The notes under the pieces: generated by a model
Databases searched by the model: none
What the model saw: only the letters and a program-made list of their open reading frames with translations
What the model was told of the DNA's origin: nothing
Translations under genes and position numbers: made by a program
Source: Domibacillus iocasae
GTDB lineage: Bacteria; Bacillota; Bacilli; Bacillales; Domibacillaceae
DNA: 64,000 bases
Assembly (NCBI RefSeq): GCF_001750285.1
Contig: NZ_MAMP01000021.1
Span: 310,001 to 374,000, forward strand
Direction: 5' to 3'
In this document: in pieces, positions 53,041-62,331 of the stretch
How positions within the stretch are numbered: position 1 is the first letter of the stretch
How the letters are laid out: every line of letters begins with the position of its first letter

Positions 53041-53091
53041 TTTCTTTATGAAGAACATATTGTTCGTTATATAGAATATTACTATGAGAAC
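53041..53091 (-). promoter_or_regulatory. SinR-type operator region of the acyltransferase operon
   Basis: TTTCTTTATGAAGAAC (53041-53056) is one base off a full dyad at each arm. GTTCGTTATATAGAAT (53062-53077) and GAGAAC (53086-53091) follow. Read on the minus strand the block holds TATATAAC, a likely -10. Confidence 0.5.
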
Positions 53092-53254
53092 AAAAAAAAG
53101 TAAAGTGCTTTGCCATGCTTTCTTCTCTCAATCTCTTTATGAATTGTCAAACAATATGTTAATTTATCTGACAACATAAATTTTTCAGAAAATACTTGTA
53201 AAAGCGTTTTCGATTGATTAAGATGAAGGTGATAAACAGAATAAGCGCGGATGA

Positions 53255-53430
53255 TAGTTGTGGGAGAGTGCGGAAACGCCGCCGACGGAGCAAGTTTCAA
53301 AAGCCTTGAAACGAATCTCTCAGGCACATGGACCACAATTGGACGCAGCTCTGGAGAGTGCATGATCATTCATGCCACCAAAGGGGAAAATCCAAATTGG
53401 ATTAAACTTTCAGGTAAACGGACAGAGAAA
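53255..53430 (+). promoter_or_regulatory. Tandem glycine riboswitch
   Basis: Two aptamers in a row. The first has GGGAGAGTGCGGAAACGCCG, CCGACGGAGCAAG, then AATCTCTCAGGCACATGGACC. The second has CTCTGGAGAGTGCAT, GCCACCAAAGGGGAAAATCC and AAACTTTCAGGTAAACGGAC. These blocks (GGAGAG, CACCGA/GGAGCAA-type, CTCTCAGGCA...GACC) are diagnostic. It controls the glycine cleavage genes. Confidence 0.95.
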
Positions 53431-53460
53431 AGGGTTGATACCTTTTCTCTGTCTTTTTTT
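53421..53460 (+). terminator. Riboswitch expression-platform terminator
   Basis: GACAGAGAAAAGG and CCTTTTCTCTGTC form a perfect 13-bp stem followed by T7. It begins inside the 3' end of the second aptamer, so glycine binding would prevent it and switch the operon on, as known for this class. Confidence 0.92.
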
Positions 53461-53668
53461 ATTGCCAGCTTCAGACGCCATCAGGCCTACAGGATGTAGG
53501 TCACAAAAGCATTGCGGCACGATGCCGCGTTCTTAGCTTTTGTTCCATTTATCCAGCCAAGCACTTCTGGAGGCATAAACCGCCTCTGCCAGCGCTCGTC
53601 TTATTTGTCTTCGATAAACAGACATCTTGCGCTTTTCTTGTATCCAAAACGATAAGTGGAGGTTTGTT
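53461..53668. other. Leader between riboswitch and gcvT
   Basis: About 200 untranslated bases with small hairpins (TGCGGCA/TGCCGC near 53513, GGAGGC/GCCTC near 53570). No gene seen. Confidence 0.4.
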
Positions 53669-54766
53669 ATGGTGGAATTAAAGAAAACACCCCTTTTTAG
53701 CGAGTACGGAAAGTATGGAGCGAAAGTAATAGATTTTGGCGGCTGGGCGCTGCCGGTTCAGTTTACCGGCATTATAGAAGAACACGTGGCGGTGCGGACA
53801 AACGCCGGGCTGTTCGATGTCTCGCATATGGGAGAAGTGCTGGTAAGAGGAAGCGGAGCAAAAAGCTTTATTAACCACCTTGTCACCAATGATGTATCAG
53901 CGCTCGAAAACGGGCAGGCATTATACACCGCAATGTGTTATGAAGATGGCGGGACAGTGGATGACCTGATTGTGTATAAAAAAGCGGATGGTGAATGGAT
54001 GCTTGTCATCAACGCAGCAAATATTGACAAAGACATCGACTGGATGAACAAGCATGTGTCAGGCGATGTAACAGTGACCAACATTTCAGATGAAACGGCT
54101 CTCTTGGCAGTGCAGGGACCAAAAGCAGAACGCATTTTGCAGACACTGACAAAGGAAGACTTGTCCGCCATTCGTCCGTTTCGATTCAGTGATCATGTTT
54201 CGATTGGCGGTGTTGACGCTGTGCTCATCTCCCGAACCGGCTACACAGGAGAAGATGGCTTTGAATTGTATGTGCCGGCAAAAAGGGTGGCTGCTCTATG
54301 GCAGCGGCTGGCGGAGGAAGGAGTTCCATTATGCGGGCTCGGCGCCCGCAATACGCTCCGCTTAGAAGCAAGACTGCCGCTTTACGGCCAGGAGCTGACA
54401 AAAGAGATCAGCCCGCTTGAAGCAGGAATTGGCTTTGCGGTGAAAACAGCAAAAGAAGCAGCGTTTATCGGGCAGGCTGCGCTGCAAAAGCAAAAAGAAA
54501 CCGGTCTTGCACGGAAAACAGTCGGCATTCACATGATCGACCGCGGCATTCCGCGGACCGGTTACCGGATTTTATCCGAGCAGGGTGAGCCGATCGGATT
54601 TGTGACATCTGGAACCCACTCGCCGACATTGAAAAAACCGATCGGCCTTGCCATTGTCCATGCGGATTTTTCCGGCATTGGCACAAAATTTTTTGTGGAA
54701 ATCCGCAAGAAAAAAGTGGAAGCGGCCGTTGTGAACATACCATTTTATAAAAGGGGAGTGAACTAA
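53669..54766 (+). CDS. gcvT: Glycine cleavage system T protein (aminomethyltransferase)
   Basis: 365 residues. [49 protein letters not shown] and [16 protein letters not shown] are GcvT signatures; the Asp that activates folate lies near residue 95 (NDVS region). It transfers the methylene group from the H-protein-bound intermediate to tetrahydrofolate and releases ammonia. ATG 53669 follows GTGGAGG; the longer frame has no family match. Confidence 0.97.
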   Translation: MVELKKTPLFSEYGKYGAKVIDFGGWALPVQFTGIIEEHVAVRTNAGLFDVSHMGEVLVRGSGAKSFINHLVTNDVSALENGQALYTAMCYEDGGTVDDLIVYKKADGEWMLVINAANIDKDIDWMNKHVSGDVTVTNISDETALLAVQGPKAERILQTLTKEDLSAIRPFRFSDHVSIGGVDAVLISRTGYTGEDGFELYVPAKRVAALWQRLAEEGVPLCGLGARNTLRLEARLPLYGQELTKEISPLEAGIGFAVKTAKEAAFIGQAALQKQKETGLARKTVGIHMIDRGIPRTGYRILSEQGEPIGFVTSGTHSPTLKKPIGLAIVHADFSGIGTKFFVEIRKKKVEAAVVNIPFYKRGVN

Positions 54767-56116
54767 ATGACGTCGACATTCAGATATTTGCCAGATACAA
54801 AAGAAGATCAAAAAGAAATGCTGTCTTTTTTAAACATGTCATCTATAGATGAGCTTTTTTCCGATGTGCCAGAATCGATTCGCTTAGACGTCGAGCTGGC
54901 CATTCCAGAGGCGAAACCTGAACCGGTATTATGGAAGCACATGCAAAGACTGGCCGGGCAGAATGTAACTGCCAATGAACTGCCGATGTTTCTCGGCGCC
55001 GGCACGTATGATCATTACATTCCAAGTGTTGTGAATCATATGATTTCCCGATCGGAATTTTACACCGCCTATACGCCGTACCAGCCGGAAATTTCACAGG
55101 GAGAGCTGCAGGCGATTTTTGAATTCCAGACGATGGTGTGTGAACTAACAGGAATGGACGTCGCCAATTCATCGATGTATGACGGTTTTACCGCTCTTGC
55201 TGAAGCGGCGTCGCTGGCGGTGGCGCATACAAAACGGTCAAAAGTCATCGTATCCAAAGCCGTTCATCCGGAATCGCGCGCGATTTTAAACACGGTGGCG
55301 GCAGGTCCTGATTATGGAGTAGAAGAAGTGGCTCTTTCAGCTGATGTGACCGATCTTAAAGCTTTAAAGCAGCAAATCGACAGCGAAACGGCTGCGGTGA
55401 TTGTACAGTACCCGAACTTTTTCGGATCGATTGAAGATTTAAAAGAAATCGACGCCATTGTGAAGGAAAAAGGGGCACTTTTTGTCGTTAGCGCCAATCC
55501 GATGTCACTAGGCCTTTTGCAGCCGCCTGGTAAGCTTGGTGCAGATATAGTTGTTGGCGACATGCAGCCGCTCGGCATTCCGATAGCATTTGGCGGTCCT
55601 TCCTGCGGCTATTTTGCGGTGGCGAAAAAATTAATGCGGAAAGTGCCGGGCCGTATTGTCGGCCAGACAACTGATGATAAAGGGAACCGCGGTTTCGTTC
55701 TGACACTTCAGGCACGCGAGCAGCACATCCGCCGCGATAAAGCGACGTCGAATATTTGCTCGAATCAGGCGCTAAATGCGCTTGCATCCGCTGTTTGTAT
55801 GACCGCGCTTGGCAAAACAGGGCTGCGAAAAATGGCTCTGCTGAATTTAGAAAAAGCCGATTATACCGCGAAAGTATTTAAGGAAAAAGGTTTTTCCGTT
55901 CTGAATAAATCACCGTTTTTTAATGAATTTGTGGTCGAGCTGCCATGTGCGGTTACAGATATAGAGGAGAAGCTGATTGAAAAAGGGTTTATCGGCGGCT
56001 TTGATTTAGGTGCTGACTACGGTGAACCGAACCAGATGCTTATTGCAGTAACCGAGCAGCGTACTAAAGATGAAATTGACCAATTTATTGATGTAATGGA
56101 GGCGGCCACGAAATGA
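54767..56116 (+). CDS. gcvPA: Glycine dehydrogenase (decarboxylating) subunit 1
   Basis: 449 residues. [56 protein letters not shown] and [17 protein letters not shown] are those of the N-terminal half of P protein, which in Firmicutes is a separate gene. It pairs with GcvPB to decarboxylate glycine. The ATG directly follows the gcvT stop (TAAATG). Confidence 0.97.
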   Translation: MTSTFRYLPDTKEDQKEMLSFLNMSSIDELFSDVPESIRLDVELAIPEAKPEPVLWKHMQRLAGQNVTANELPMFLGAGTYDHYIPSVVNHMISRSEFYTAYTPYQPEISQGELQAIFEFQTMVCELTGMDVANSSMYDGFTALAEAASLAVAHTKRSKVIVSKAVHPESRAILNTVAAGPDYGVEEVALSADVTDLKALKQQIDSETAAVIVQYPNFFGSIEDLKEIDAIVKEKGALFVVSANPMSLGLLQPPGKLGADIVVGDMQPLGIPIAFGGPSCGYFAVAKKLMRKVPGRIVGQTTDDKGNRGFVLTLQAREQHIRRDKATSNICSNQALNALASAVCMTALGKTGLRKMALLNLEKADYTAKVFKEKGFSVLNKSPFFNEFVVELPCAVTDIEEKLIEKGFIGGFDLGADYGEPNQMLIAVTEQRTKDEIDQFIDVMEAATK

Positions 56117-57579
56117 TCACATATAAAGACCTTATTTTTGAAATCAGCCGCCCGGGACGTATCGGCTGCAGCCTGCCGGAAAGTGATGTGGAAGCAGTCG
56201 ATTTGTCGAAAAAGCTGCCGGCGCATTTAATCCGCGACGAAGCGCCGGAGCTGCCGGAAGTGTCTGAATTGCAGCTGGTCCGCCATTACACGGCGCTCTC
56301 AAATAAAAATCACGGCGTCGACAACGGCTTTTACCCGCTCGGCTCATGTACGATGAAATACAATCCGAAAATCAATGAAGATGTAGCACGCCTTGACGGC
56401 TTTAGCCGCATTCATCCGTATCAGCCGGAAGCAACGGTGCAGGGAGCACTTCAGCTTTTGCATGAACTGCAGGAGGATCTTGCGGTCATTACCGGTATGG
56501 ACGCCGTGACGCTTCAGCCATCTGCCGGTGCGCAGGGCGAATGGACCGGGCTTATGATGGTGAAAGCGTACCATGAGCAAAAAGGTGAAAAGCGTAGGAA
56601 GGTACTCGTGCCGGATTCCGCGCATGGCACAAATCCCGCGAGTGCAACGGTTGCCGGATTCCGCACCGTGACGATTCCATCGAATGAAAATGGCCTGGTT
56701 GATGTCGAAGAGTTAAAGAAGCATGTAGATGATGATACCGCGGCACTTATGCTGACAAATCCAAACACGCTCGGCTTGTTTGAAAAAGATATCGTGGAAA
56801 TTGCTAAAGTTATTCATGAAGCAGGGGGGCTGCTTTATTATGATGGCGCCAACGCCAACGCCATTTTAGGCAAAACAACGCCAGGAAAAATGGGCTTTGA
56901 TATTGTTCACTTGAACCTGCATAAGACATTTACGACACCACATGGCGGCGGCGGTCCGGGGGCAGGGCCGGTTGGTGTGAACAAAAAACTTATTCCATTT
57001 TTGCCGGTGCCGCGTATTGAGAAAAAGAACGATTTGTTTGTCCTAAACGTAAATGAGCCGCTGTCCATCGGCCGTGTGAAAGGCTATTACGGCAACTTCG
57101 GCATTTTAGTACGTGCCTACACGTATATTCGCACAATGGGGCCGTCTGGGCTGCGGCAAGTCTCAGAAAGCGCCGTATTGCACGCGAATTATTTGCGCAA
57201 AAAGCTGGAGCCGTATTTTTTGTCGCCATACGAGCAGGTAAGCAAGCATGAATTTGTGCTATCAGGCTCAAAGCAGAAAAAGCTGGGCGTCCGTACGCTT
57301 GATATGGCGAAGCGGCTGCTTGATTTCGGCTACCATCCGCCGACCATTTATTTCCCACTCAATGTCGAAGAATGCCTCATGATCGAACCGACGGAAACAG
57401 AGACAAAAGAGACATTGGACGCATTTGCGGACGTGATGATTCAAATTGCGCAGGAAGTAGAAGAAAATCCGGACATTGTGCTGAATGCGCCCCATACAAC
57501 GGTGATCGGGCGGCTGGACGAAGTAAAAGCGGCCCGCCAGCCAATGGTCCGCTATGAGAAAGAAACGGTTCAGACATGA
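56113..57579 (+). CDS. gcvPB: Glycine dehydrogenase (decarboxylating) subunit 2
   Basis: 488 residues. The PLP lysine is Lys271 in [53 protein letters not shown] and [16 protein letters not shown] are also diagnostic. It overlaps gcvPA by four bases (ATGA), typical of subunits made in equal amounts. The gcvH gene is elsewhere, as in B. subtilis. Confidence 0.97.
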   Translation: MITYKDLIFEISRPGRIGCSLPESDVEAVDLSKKLPAHLIRDEAPELPEVSELQLVRHYTALSNKNHGVDNGFYPLGSCTMKYNPKINEDVARLDGFSRIHPYQPEATVQGALQLLHELQEDLAVITGMDAVTLQPSAGAQGEWTGLMMVKAYHEQKGEKRRKVLVPDSAHGTNPASATVAGFRTVTIPSNENGLVDVEELKKHVDDDTAALMLTNPNTLGLFEKDIVEIAKVIHEAGGLLYYDGANANAILGKTTPGKMGFDIVHLNLHKTFTTPHGGGGPGAGPVGVNKKLIPFLPVPRIEKKNDLFVLNVNEPLSIGRVKGYYGNFGILVRAYTYIRTMGPSGLRQVSESAVLHANYLRKKLEPYFLSPYEQVSKHEFVLSGSKQKKLGVRTLDMAKRLLDFGYHPPTIYFPLNVEECLMIEPTETETKETLDAFADVMIQIAQEVEENPDIVLNAPHTTVIGRLDEVKAARQPMVRYEKETVQT

Positions 57580-57872
57580 AGATCGAACTGACCTTATCTG
57601 CCCGCCAGCAGCTGCTTGGCTGGCCTGTTACAGAAAGTCAGGTGCCACGCATTGACGCCAATTTGTCAGGCGGATGCAGCCTGTCGGTTCATTTCTCACT
57701 CGTGCTGGACGAACCGCGCCGGAACGACACAGTTATTGACTGCGGTGACGGCGTTTCTCTTTACATTGACCGGTTTACCGATCGGTATATGGAGGAAGAA
57801 ACGGTCGTTGATTACACAGATGAGGATGGATTCATCTTCAAAAATTCGTTTGGTTCGAGCTGTACCGTTTAA
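57576..57872 (+). CDS. HesB/IscA-like family protein
   Basis: 98 residues overlapping gcvPB by four bases. The pattern of [50 protein letters not shown] and [13 protein letters not shown] fits the small HesB/YqkB-like group of Bacillaceae. The C-terminal Cys-x-Cys of true IscA proteins is not present (ends SSCTV), so iron-sulfur transfer is uncertain. Its place in the glycine operon suggests a link to lipoate or iron-sulfur supply, but this is inference. Confidence 0.65.
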   Translation: MKIELTLSARQQLLGWPVTESQVPRIDANLSGGCSLSVHFSLVLDEPRRNDTVIDCGDGVSLYIDRFTDRYMEEETVVDYTDEDGFIFKNSFGSSCTV

Positions 57873-57879
57873 ACGCAGG

Positions 57880-57911
57880 AGACTGTCTCTTTTTGGAGAC
57901 AGTCTTTTTTG
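57880..57911 (+). terminator. Terminator of the glycine cleavage operon
   Basis: AGACTGTCTC and GAGACAGTCT form a perfect 10-bp stem followed by T6. Confidence 0.9.
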
Positions 57912-58109
57912 CTCTGCTAGATTCATTTTTAACAGAACAAACTGCTGTTTGGCGTAATCAGCCAATTTCACTTCAAGGTACGGGGATGCTGCCATTTTAT
58001 TTCTAGCGCGCATGGTCCTTTTTTCCTGTTTTTAAATTTTTGAGATTAAAAGTGTTTTCTTGGGATATATATAAATAGTTGGTATTTTTTAAAGAAGGAA
58101 GGTGGCTTT

Positions 58110-59330
58110 ATGGGGGAAAGAGCATGGCCTGTTCATTCTTTTGCAGATGCGATTCGACCGGAGCAAACGTCGGAAGACATTTACGGAAAAGGATATGTAT
58201 ATTCGCCAAAATTATATGCGCATGATTATGAACATTTTGGCGGAGATTTACTTAGCCTTGAAGCGTTGACTGGGCGCGAACTGAGCATAGCCGGAGAGAT
58301 GCCGGTTATTTGTCATGAAGGCGCAGTGACACCTAGTGCCGTTCGTTTGCTTGAAAAAGCGGGGCTGCATTTACCGTCTGTCCGTTATACGTACCGGAAT
58401 GATGAAGAATATGTATCTATTTTGAAGAAACTGTCTTTGCATGGAAAAAAAGTGATTTTTCAATATCCACATCCTTCTGAAGATGTCCCCGATTCTCTTT
58501 ATTGGGTCGATCCATCCATCATTGCTTATTTAAGCGACAAGCGCAGCATTCCGGCCCTTGTACCAGCAGAGCATGTTGCGCCAAGGCGAATGGTCAGCCT
58601 GGATGAGCTGCTGGAGGATACGCCGCCTATGCCTTTTATTTTAAAAACGGGCGACGGACGCCCGACGTCTGGCGGATGTGGTGTGCTTTTGATTGAAAAA
58701 AAGGAACAGCTTTATCATATAAATGAAGACTTTGGTGATTTATCGACTATCATTTTAGAAGAATATATACAATACGATCAGAATTTTGGTTTTCATTTTG
58801 CAGCAGACGAGGCAGGAAACATTCGATATTTGGGAAAATCCGAGCAAGTCGTCAATGATGAGAATTGCTTCCGCGGCAGCTGGATCAGTACAGATGCTGC
58901 GCCATTTGAGCGTGTTGTCGAAGCAGGGTTGCGGGTAATGGAAAATATCGCAGCGGCCGGTTATGTCGGTGTTGCTGGCTTTGATGTGCTGATGCGCGGC
59001 GACTCGTTTTATTTTATTGATTTAAATGTACGCTTTAACGCCTCTTCATGCGGCCTCATGCTTTATGAAAACATAAGGGGCTTGTATAAGAAACCGTCTG
59101 TCCGTTTATCTAATCTTGAATGGAATGGATGGTTTGATGATGGACTGGCGGTTGTGGAAAAATACATGGACAAGAAACAATTTGTTCCGCTCAGCTTACT
59201 GGATGCCGCGTATGTAGATGGTGCGACAGGCTCCTCAAAAGTGATCGGCCTTGTAATAGGCGAGAATGATCAAGAAGTGGAACGAATTTTAAATTTTATG
59301 GAACATGATGGGTTAACAAGAAGAGAATAG
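58110..59330 (+). CDS. ATP-grasp family protein
   Basis: 406 residues from ATG 58110 (GAAGGAAGG upstream). A pre-ATP-grasp region comes first; the ATP-grasp fold is shown by PFILKTGDGRPTSGGCGVLL (nucleotide-binding Lys and glycine loop, about 180-200), IILEEYIQYDQNFGFHFAAD, and GVAGFDVLMRGDSFYFIDLN with RFNASSCGL (metal-binding Asp-x-Asn). Such enzymes form amide or thioester bonds via an acyl phosphate. The substrates are unknown. It is monocistronic and separate from the glycine operon. Confidence 0.82.
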   Translation: MGERAWPVHSFADAIRPEQTSEDIYGKGYVYSPKLYAHDYEHFGGDLLSLEALTGRELSIAGEMPVICHEGAVTPSAVRLLEKAGLHLPSVRYTYRNDEEYVSILKKLSLHGKKVIFQYPHPSEDVPDSLYWVDPSIIAYLSDKRSIPALVPAEHVAPRRMVSLDELLEDTPPMPFILKTGDGRPTSGGCGVLLIEKKEQLYHINEDFGDLSTIILEEYIQYDQNFGFHFAADEAGNIRYLGKSEQVVNDENCFRGSWISTDAAPFERVVEAGLRVMENIAAAGYVGVAGFDVLMRGDSFYFIDLNVRFNASSCGLMLYENIRGLYKKPSVRLSNLEWNGWFDDGLAVVEKYMDKKQFVPLSLLDAAYVDGATGSSKVIGLVIGENDQEVERILNFMEHDGLTRRE

Positions 59331-59336
59331 GAAGAG

Positions 59337-59371
59337 AAGGCTGTCCCGTAAAACAGGGACAGCTTTTTTAT
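59337..59371 (+). terminator. Terminator of the ATP-grasp gene
   Basis: AAGGCTGTCCC and GGGACAGCTTT form an 11-bp stem with one wobble-type mismatch, followed by T5. Confidence 0.8.
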
Positions 59372-59579
59372 GGAAAACAGAAAATTTAACTATTTTAGAG
59401 CTATATATGTTCAAAAAAAGTGTAGCATCACGCCATTATATTACTTAATAATACTATTTCGAGTATATATTACCCGGTAAAAAAAGTAGTCATAAATAGA
59501 AATATAATCAATATAATAGTTTTATAATCTTAGAATTGTACGAAAAGGCATGGAAGGATAAAGGAAAAGGAGCGAAAAA

Positions 59580-59714
59580 ATGTCGGAGAAAACCGGAGTG
59601 GATCTTGAGTGGATAGAATTGATGAGCCAAGCGAAAGAAATCGGTTTGGAACCAGATGAGGTACGGAATTTTTTACACTGTAGTCAGGAAGAAAAAAAGG
59701 AAATCTCTAATTAA
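59580..59714 (+). CDS. SinI-like antirepressor (copy 1)
   Basis: 44 residues from ATG 59580 (AAAAGGAGCG upstream). The central segment DLEWIELMSQAKEIGLEPDE followed by VRNFL aligns with the SinI helix pair that binds SinR (E-W-x-E-L-M-x-E-A-K-x-x-x-x-x-P-E-E-I-R-x-x-L). SinI displaces SinR dimer contacts and frees matrix genes. A terminator overlaps its end. It lies beside a SinR-boxed glycosyltransferase, and a second copy lies 1.8 kb away. Confidence 0.82.
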   Translation: MSEKTGVDLEWIELMSQAKEIGLEPDEVRNFLHCSQEEKKEISN

Positions 59715-59731
59715 AAGGGATTTCCTTTTTT
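59694..59731 (+). terminator. Terminator of SinI-like copy 1
   Basis: AAAGGAAATC and GATTTCCTTT form a 10-bp stem around the stop codon, followed by a T run. Confidence 0.8.
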
Positions 59732-60062
59732 TCTGGAGTGTTGTTTGGGACCTCTACGTGTTTGCAGAAAAGAAGAAAAAGGGAAAAAGAAGCCGACCTG
59801 CTTTTTTAGCTAACTGGCTGAGATACAATCATTGTTTTATCCTTTGTTCTTTTATACGAACTCCGATCATAGCGATCTCTCTTTTCCACTCGCCCTTCTT
59901 AGTTCATTATAATGCACAAATATTTAAGAAATCACTATTATTCTTTATATTAAGTACGCAAATTGTTTCTTTATTAAGAACATTTAGTTCTTTGTACCTA
60001 TTAAAACTCATTTTGAAGAGTGATATAATCGCCTCAAAGTTGTTCTTTAAATAGAACAAAAT
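59732..60062 (+). promoter_or_regulatory. SinR-type operator array and promoter of the 60-kb glycosyltransferase
   Basis: Dyads GTTCTTTTATACGAAC (59846-59861), GTTTCTTTATTAAGAAC (59965-59981) with an extra GTTCTTT (59987-59993), and TGTTCTTTAAATAGAACA (60041-60058, one mismatch). TTAAAA (60001) and TATAAT (60024-60029), 17 bp apart, are the likely promoter, so the last dyad covers the start of transcription. No gene in this stretch. Confidence 0.65.
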
Positions 60063-61322
60063 ATGGAGGTGAGAAGGATAAACGTTTTGTATATTGCACA
60101 AAAACGCCCAATTTTCACCGGATCTACGGATCAAATGAGAGCTTTTCAGCAAATAAGCAGCCTTTTAAAGAGAAATTATTGTGTATATTGTCTGTTCCAG
60201 GAAAATGGATCGGTTTTCTTAGTAGAGGGAGAAGAGTTGGTTCGGAGCGGTATAGAAAGTATTTATATGAAAAAAACAGGTCCTTTATGCTTTGCAATGT
60301 TGAAAAGTTATTTGTTTAAGCGGTATCCGTTTAGTGCAGCACGTCACTCATTTCCAGAAATCAGACGAACGTTGAAACATATGATGCAAGAAGTCCGCTT
60401 TGATATTATTCATATTCAATCGAATATGGTACACAATTTTCCAGACATTGATCGCTGGCTGGAGGCTGTGGTCGTTGATTACATGGATGCGATCAGCTTA
60501 AGCTTAGAACGACGGTACAGATGGACAAACCAGCTTATGGAGAAAGCGGCGGTGCGGGGAGAGCTGGGCCGTGCACGAAAATATGAATCTTACTTGAAAG
60601 AATGCGCAACAAATGGCATTGTCCCATCTGAAACCGATCGAAGTCATTTAGCACCGGTGACGATCGAAAAACTGGATGTTGTGCCAAATTACGTAGACGA
60701 TTCGCTTTTTTCGACCGATATTCACAATCCTAAAAAAGAAGCCATCGTTTTTACGGGACCGCTTCATGAGCCAGAGTATGTCGACGCAGCTATTCGCCTT
60801 GTGAAAAATATTTTTCCGGCGTTAAAGCTGTCTTTTCCAGAACTTGAATGCTGGATTGCTGGATCTAATCCTTCTGCTGAAGTGAGGAAACTAGCTTTAT
60901 TAGAAGGGATCACATTAATAGAAGAACAAGAGAATGTGCGTAAACACGTGTTGAAGGCCGCTGCTTGTGTTTATCCGCTTCGGTTCGGGTATGGACAAAA
61001 AATCTCTGTATTAGAGGCGGCCGCCCTTGGATGTCCGATTGTCTTAAGCCATATTGCTAACGAAGGAATTGAGTTTACAAGTGGAAAAGAGGTGCTGCTG
61101 GCTGACACAGATGAGCAATTTATTTTTAAAACCAGGCAGATGCTTTCGAACCGGATAAGAAGACAGTTCATGGCGCATCAGGCTCAGTCCTTTGTTTGTA
61201 CTTTTTTTTCGGAAAAACAAGTCATCGATCAGTTGGTGTCGGTATATGATAAGGCGGCCAAACAACGAGAATACTATGAAAAAAATAAGCATGAAGAAAA
61301 ATCGGGTATATGGAATCTATAA
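60063..61322 (+). CDS. GT4-like glycosyltransferase with SinR-type promoter
   Basis: 419 residues at most. NVLYIAQKRPIFTGSTDQMR with a DIIHIQSNMVHNFPDI acceptor domain, LDVVPNYVDD, EAIVFTGPLHEPEYVDAAIR and KISVLEAAALGCPIVL (donor-site segment) place it in the GT4/GT1 group of StsD-type transferases. The start is unsure: ATG 60063 lacks a ribosome binding site, and GTG 60069 and TTG 60087 lie on or after GGAGGTGAGAAGG. It is alone between the two SinI-like genes and is probably a SinR-repressed matrix gene. Confidence 0.82.
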   Translation: MEVRRINVLYIAQKRPIFTGSTDQMRAFQQISSLLKRNYCVYCLFQENGSVFLVEGEELVRSGIESIYMKKTGPLCFAMLKSYLFKRYPFSAARHSFPEIRRTLKHMMQEVRFDIIHIQSNMVHNFPDIDRWLEAVVVDYMDAISLSLERRYRWTNQLMEKAAVRGELGRARKYESYLKECATNGIVPSETDRSHLAPVTIEKLDVVPNYVDDSLFSTDIHNPKKEAIVFTGPLHEPEYVDAAIRLVKNIFPALKLSFPELECWIAGSNPSAEVRKLALLEGITLIEEQENVRKHVLKAAACVYPLRFGYGQKISVLEAAALGCPIVLSHIANEGIEFTSGKEVLLADTDEQFIFKTRQMLSNRIRRQFMAHQAQSFVCTFFSEKQVIDQLVSVYDKAAKQREYYEKNKHEEKSGIWNL

Positions 61323-61399
61323 TCAGGATGAACCTTAAAAAATAGTTTAAATAGTCTGATAGCGTTTTGCGATCTATTCACACGAATAAAAAACAGATG

Positions 61400-61483
61400 T
61401 GACAAGGGCAAACTTGCTGAAAAGCAAGGACGCAAAGCTACAGGTCCTAAAGTGGATATCTGCTTGGATGGCTGTGCTGCCGA
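61400..61483 (+). promoter_or_regulatory. Cyclic di-GMP-I (GEMM) riboswitch upstream of a SinI-like gene
   Basis: AAGGGCAAAC, a stem CTTGCT-GAAA-AGCAAG, GACGCAAAGC, TACAGGTCCTAA and GGATGGCTGTGCTGCCG reproduce the GEMM-I aptamer, with the GAAA tetraloop and the GACGCAAAGC internal-loop strand intact. The closing stem ends about 8 bases before GGGGGGAG, the ribosome binding site of the SinI-like gene. AAGC and GCTT bracket that site. Control of translation is the simplest reading; whether c-di-GMP turns it on or off cannot be read directly. Confidence 0.9.
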
Positions 61484-61502
61484 AAGCGGGGGGAGAGCTT
61501 GT

Positions 61503-61640
61503 ATGGATGGGCTTGAAGTTCATACCGTGGAGGAGGAATGGATCAGTCTGATGTCAGAGGCAAAACAGTTAGGCTTGTCGATACAAGAAATACGTGGGTT
61601 TTTAAGAACAGTACATCAGGAGGAGCATAGAGAGGATTAA
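61503..61640 (+). CDS. SinI-like antirepressor (copy 2), riboswitch-controlled
   Basis: 45 residues from ATG 61503, after GGGGGGAG. TVEEEWISLMSEAKQLGLSI followed by QEIRGFL is the SinI helix pair (E-W-x-x-L-M-x-E-A-K). It is directly behind the c-di-GMP riboswitch and convergent with sinR at 61732. By analogy it binds the SinR-like protein and frees its targets, so second-messenger level would set antirepressor amount. The upstream in-frame codons lie inside the riboswitch and are not the start. Confidence 0.82.
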   Translation: MDGLEVHTVEEEWISLMSEAKQLGLSIQEIRGFLRTVHQEEHRED

Positions 61641-61670
61641 CACATATTCAAGCTCATAGACACGTAATAT

Positions 61671-61707
61671 AAAAGCAGCCGACCTCACAAAAATGGGCTG
61701 CTTTTTT
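61671..61707. terminator. Bidirectional terminator between SinI-like copy 2 and sinR
   Basis: AAAAGCAGCC and GGCTGCTTTT form a perfect 10-bp stem, with a T run after it on the plus strand. Confidence 0.8.
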
Positions 61708-61731
61708 ATATGGAGTCAAAGAGAATATTAG

Positions 61732-62058
61732 TTAATTGATTTTTTGCCATTTTTGAAATTCAAGAAATTCTTTAAATTGTTCTTTACTTGTACCGGATTC
61801 CATCGCTTCACGTGCCAGCTTCATCCACTCTTCGTCTAGTACAGGGGAATTTTCGTAGACAGAATCATTTAAAAGCTGTTCAATATTGACATCGAGTACC
61901 CGTGATACTTTTCTCAAAAATTGAATAGAAGGATTTAATTGAAGATCCCGCTCGACAGAAGAAATATACGATTTAGCTGTGTCGGAGCGGCTGGCCAGTT
62001 CAGTAAGCGACATTCCTTTTTCAAGACGAAAAGAGCGGATTCTTTCGCCAATAGACAT
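61732..62058 (-). CDS. sinR: SinR biofilm master repressor
   Basis: 108 residues, close to the 111 of B. subtilis SinR. The helix-turn-helix (RLEKGMSLTELASRSDTAKS, YISSVERDLQLNPSIQFLRK) and the C-terminal LDEEWMKLAREAMESGTSKE with FKEFLEFQKWQK match SinR along the full length. It represses matrix operons by binding GTTCTYT pairs, which are plentiful in this window. In B. subtilis sinI lies upstream of sinR on the same strand; here the SinI-like gene is convergent. A TGTCGAA (0A-box core) lies about 110 bases upstream of its start (62170-62176). Confidence 0.92.
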   Translation of the reverse strand: MSIGERIRSFRLEKGMSLTELASRSDTAKSYISSVERDLQLNPSIQFLRKVSRVLDVNIEQLLNDSVYENSPVLDEEWMKLAREAMESGTSKEQFKEFLEFQKWQKIN

Positions 62059-62331
62059 TTGTATCGCCTGCCTTTTATTGATATTTTTTTAAGTGCTGTC
62101 TCTTTTTCAAAAAAATGCTATGAAAATGAATACATCCCTTGATAAATTTTATCATATAATCGAATTAATTGTCGAATTCATTGTAATATTCAGATATATT
62201 TACTTAATTATACGTTTTTTCATTTCTTACAATTATTCAACTATCAACCGTTTGATTGGCAAAAAATGTTAATGGTGAGGTGTTGCGGAAAATAGTAAGT
62301 ATAACTGTTTTGTTCTTCGTTGACCAGGTTT
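62059..62331. other. Intergenic region upstream of sinR
   Basis: A+T-rich; holds the sinR promoter (minus strand) and TGTCGAA at 62170-62176. No gene seen. Confidence 0.4.

Noticed and set aside
53513-53590. Small hairpins between the glycine riboswitch and gcvT as another riboswitch
   Set aside because: Short unrelated stems without any known aptamer core.
59656-60054. 132-residue frame between SinI-like copy 1 and the glycosyltransferase
   Set aside because: It overlaps the SinI-like gene, its terminator and the SinR-type operator array; translation is low-complexity Phe/Leu/Lys.
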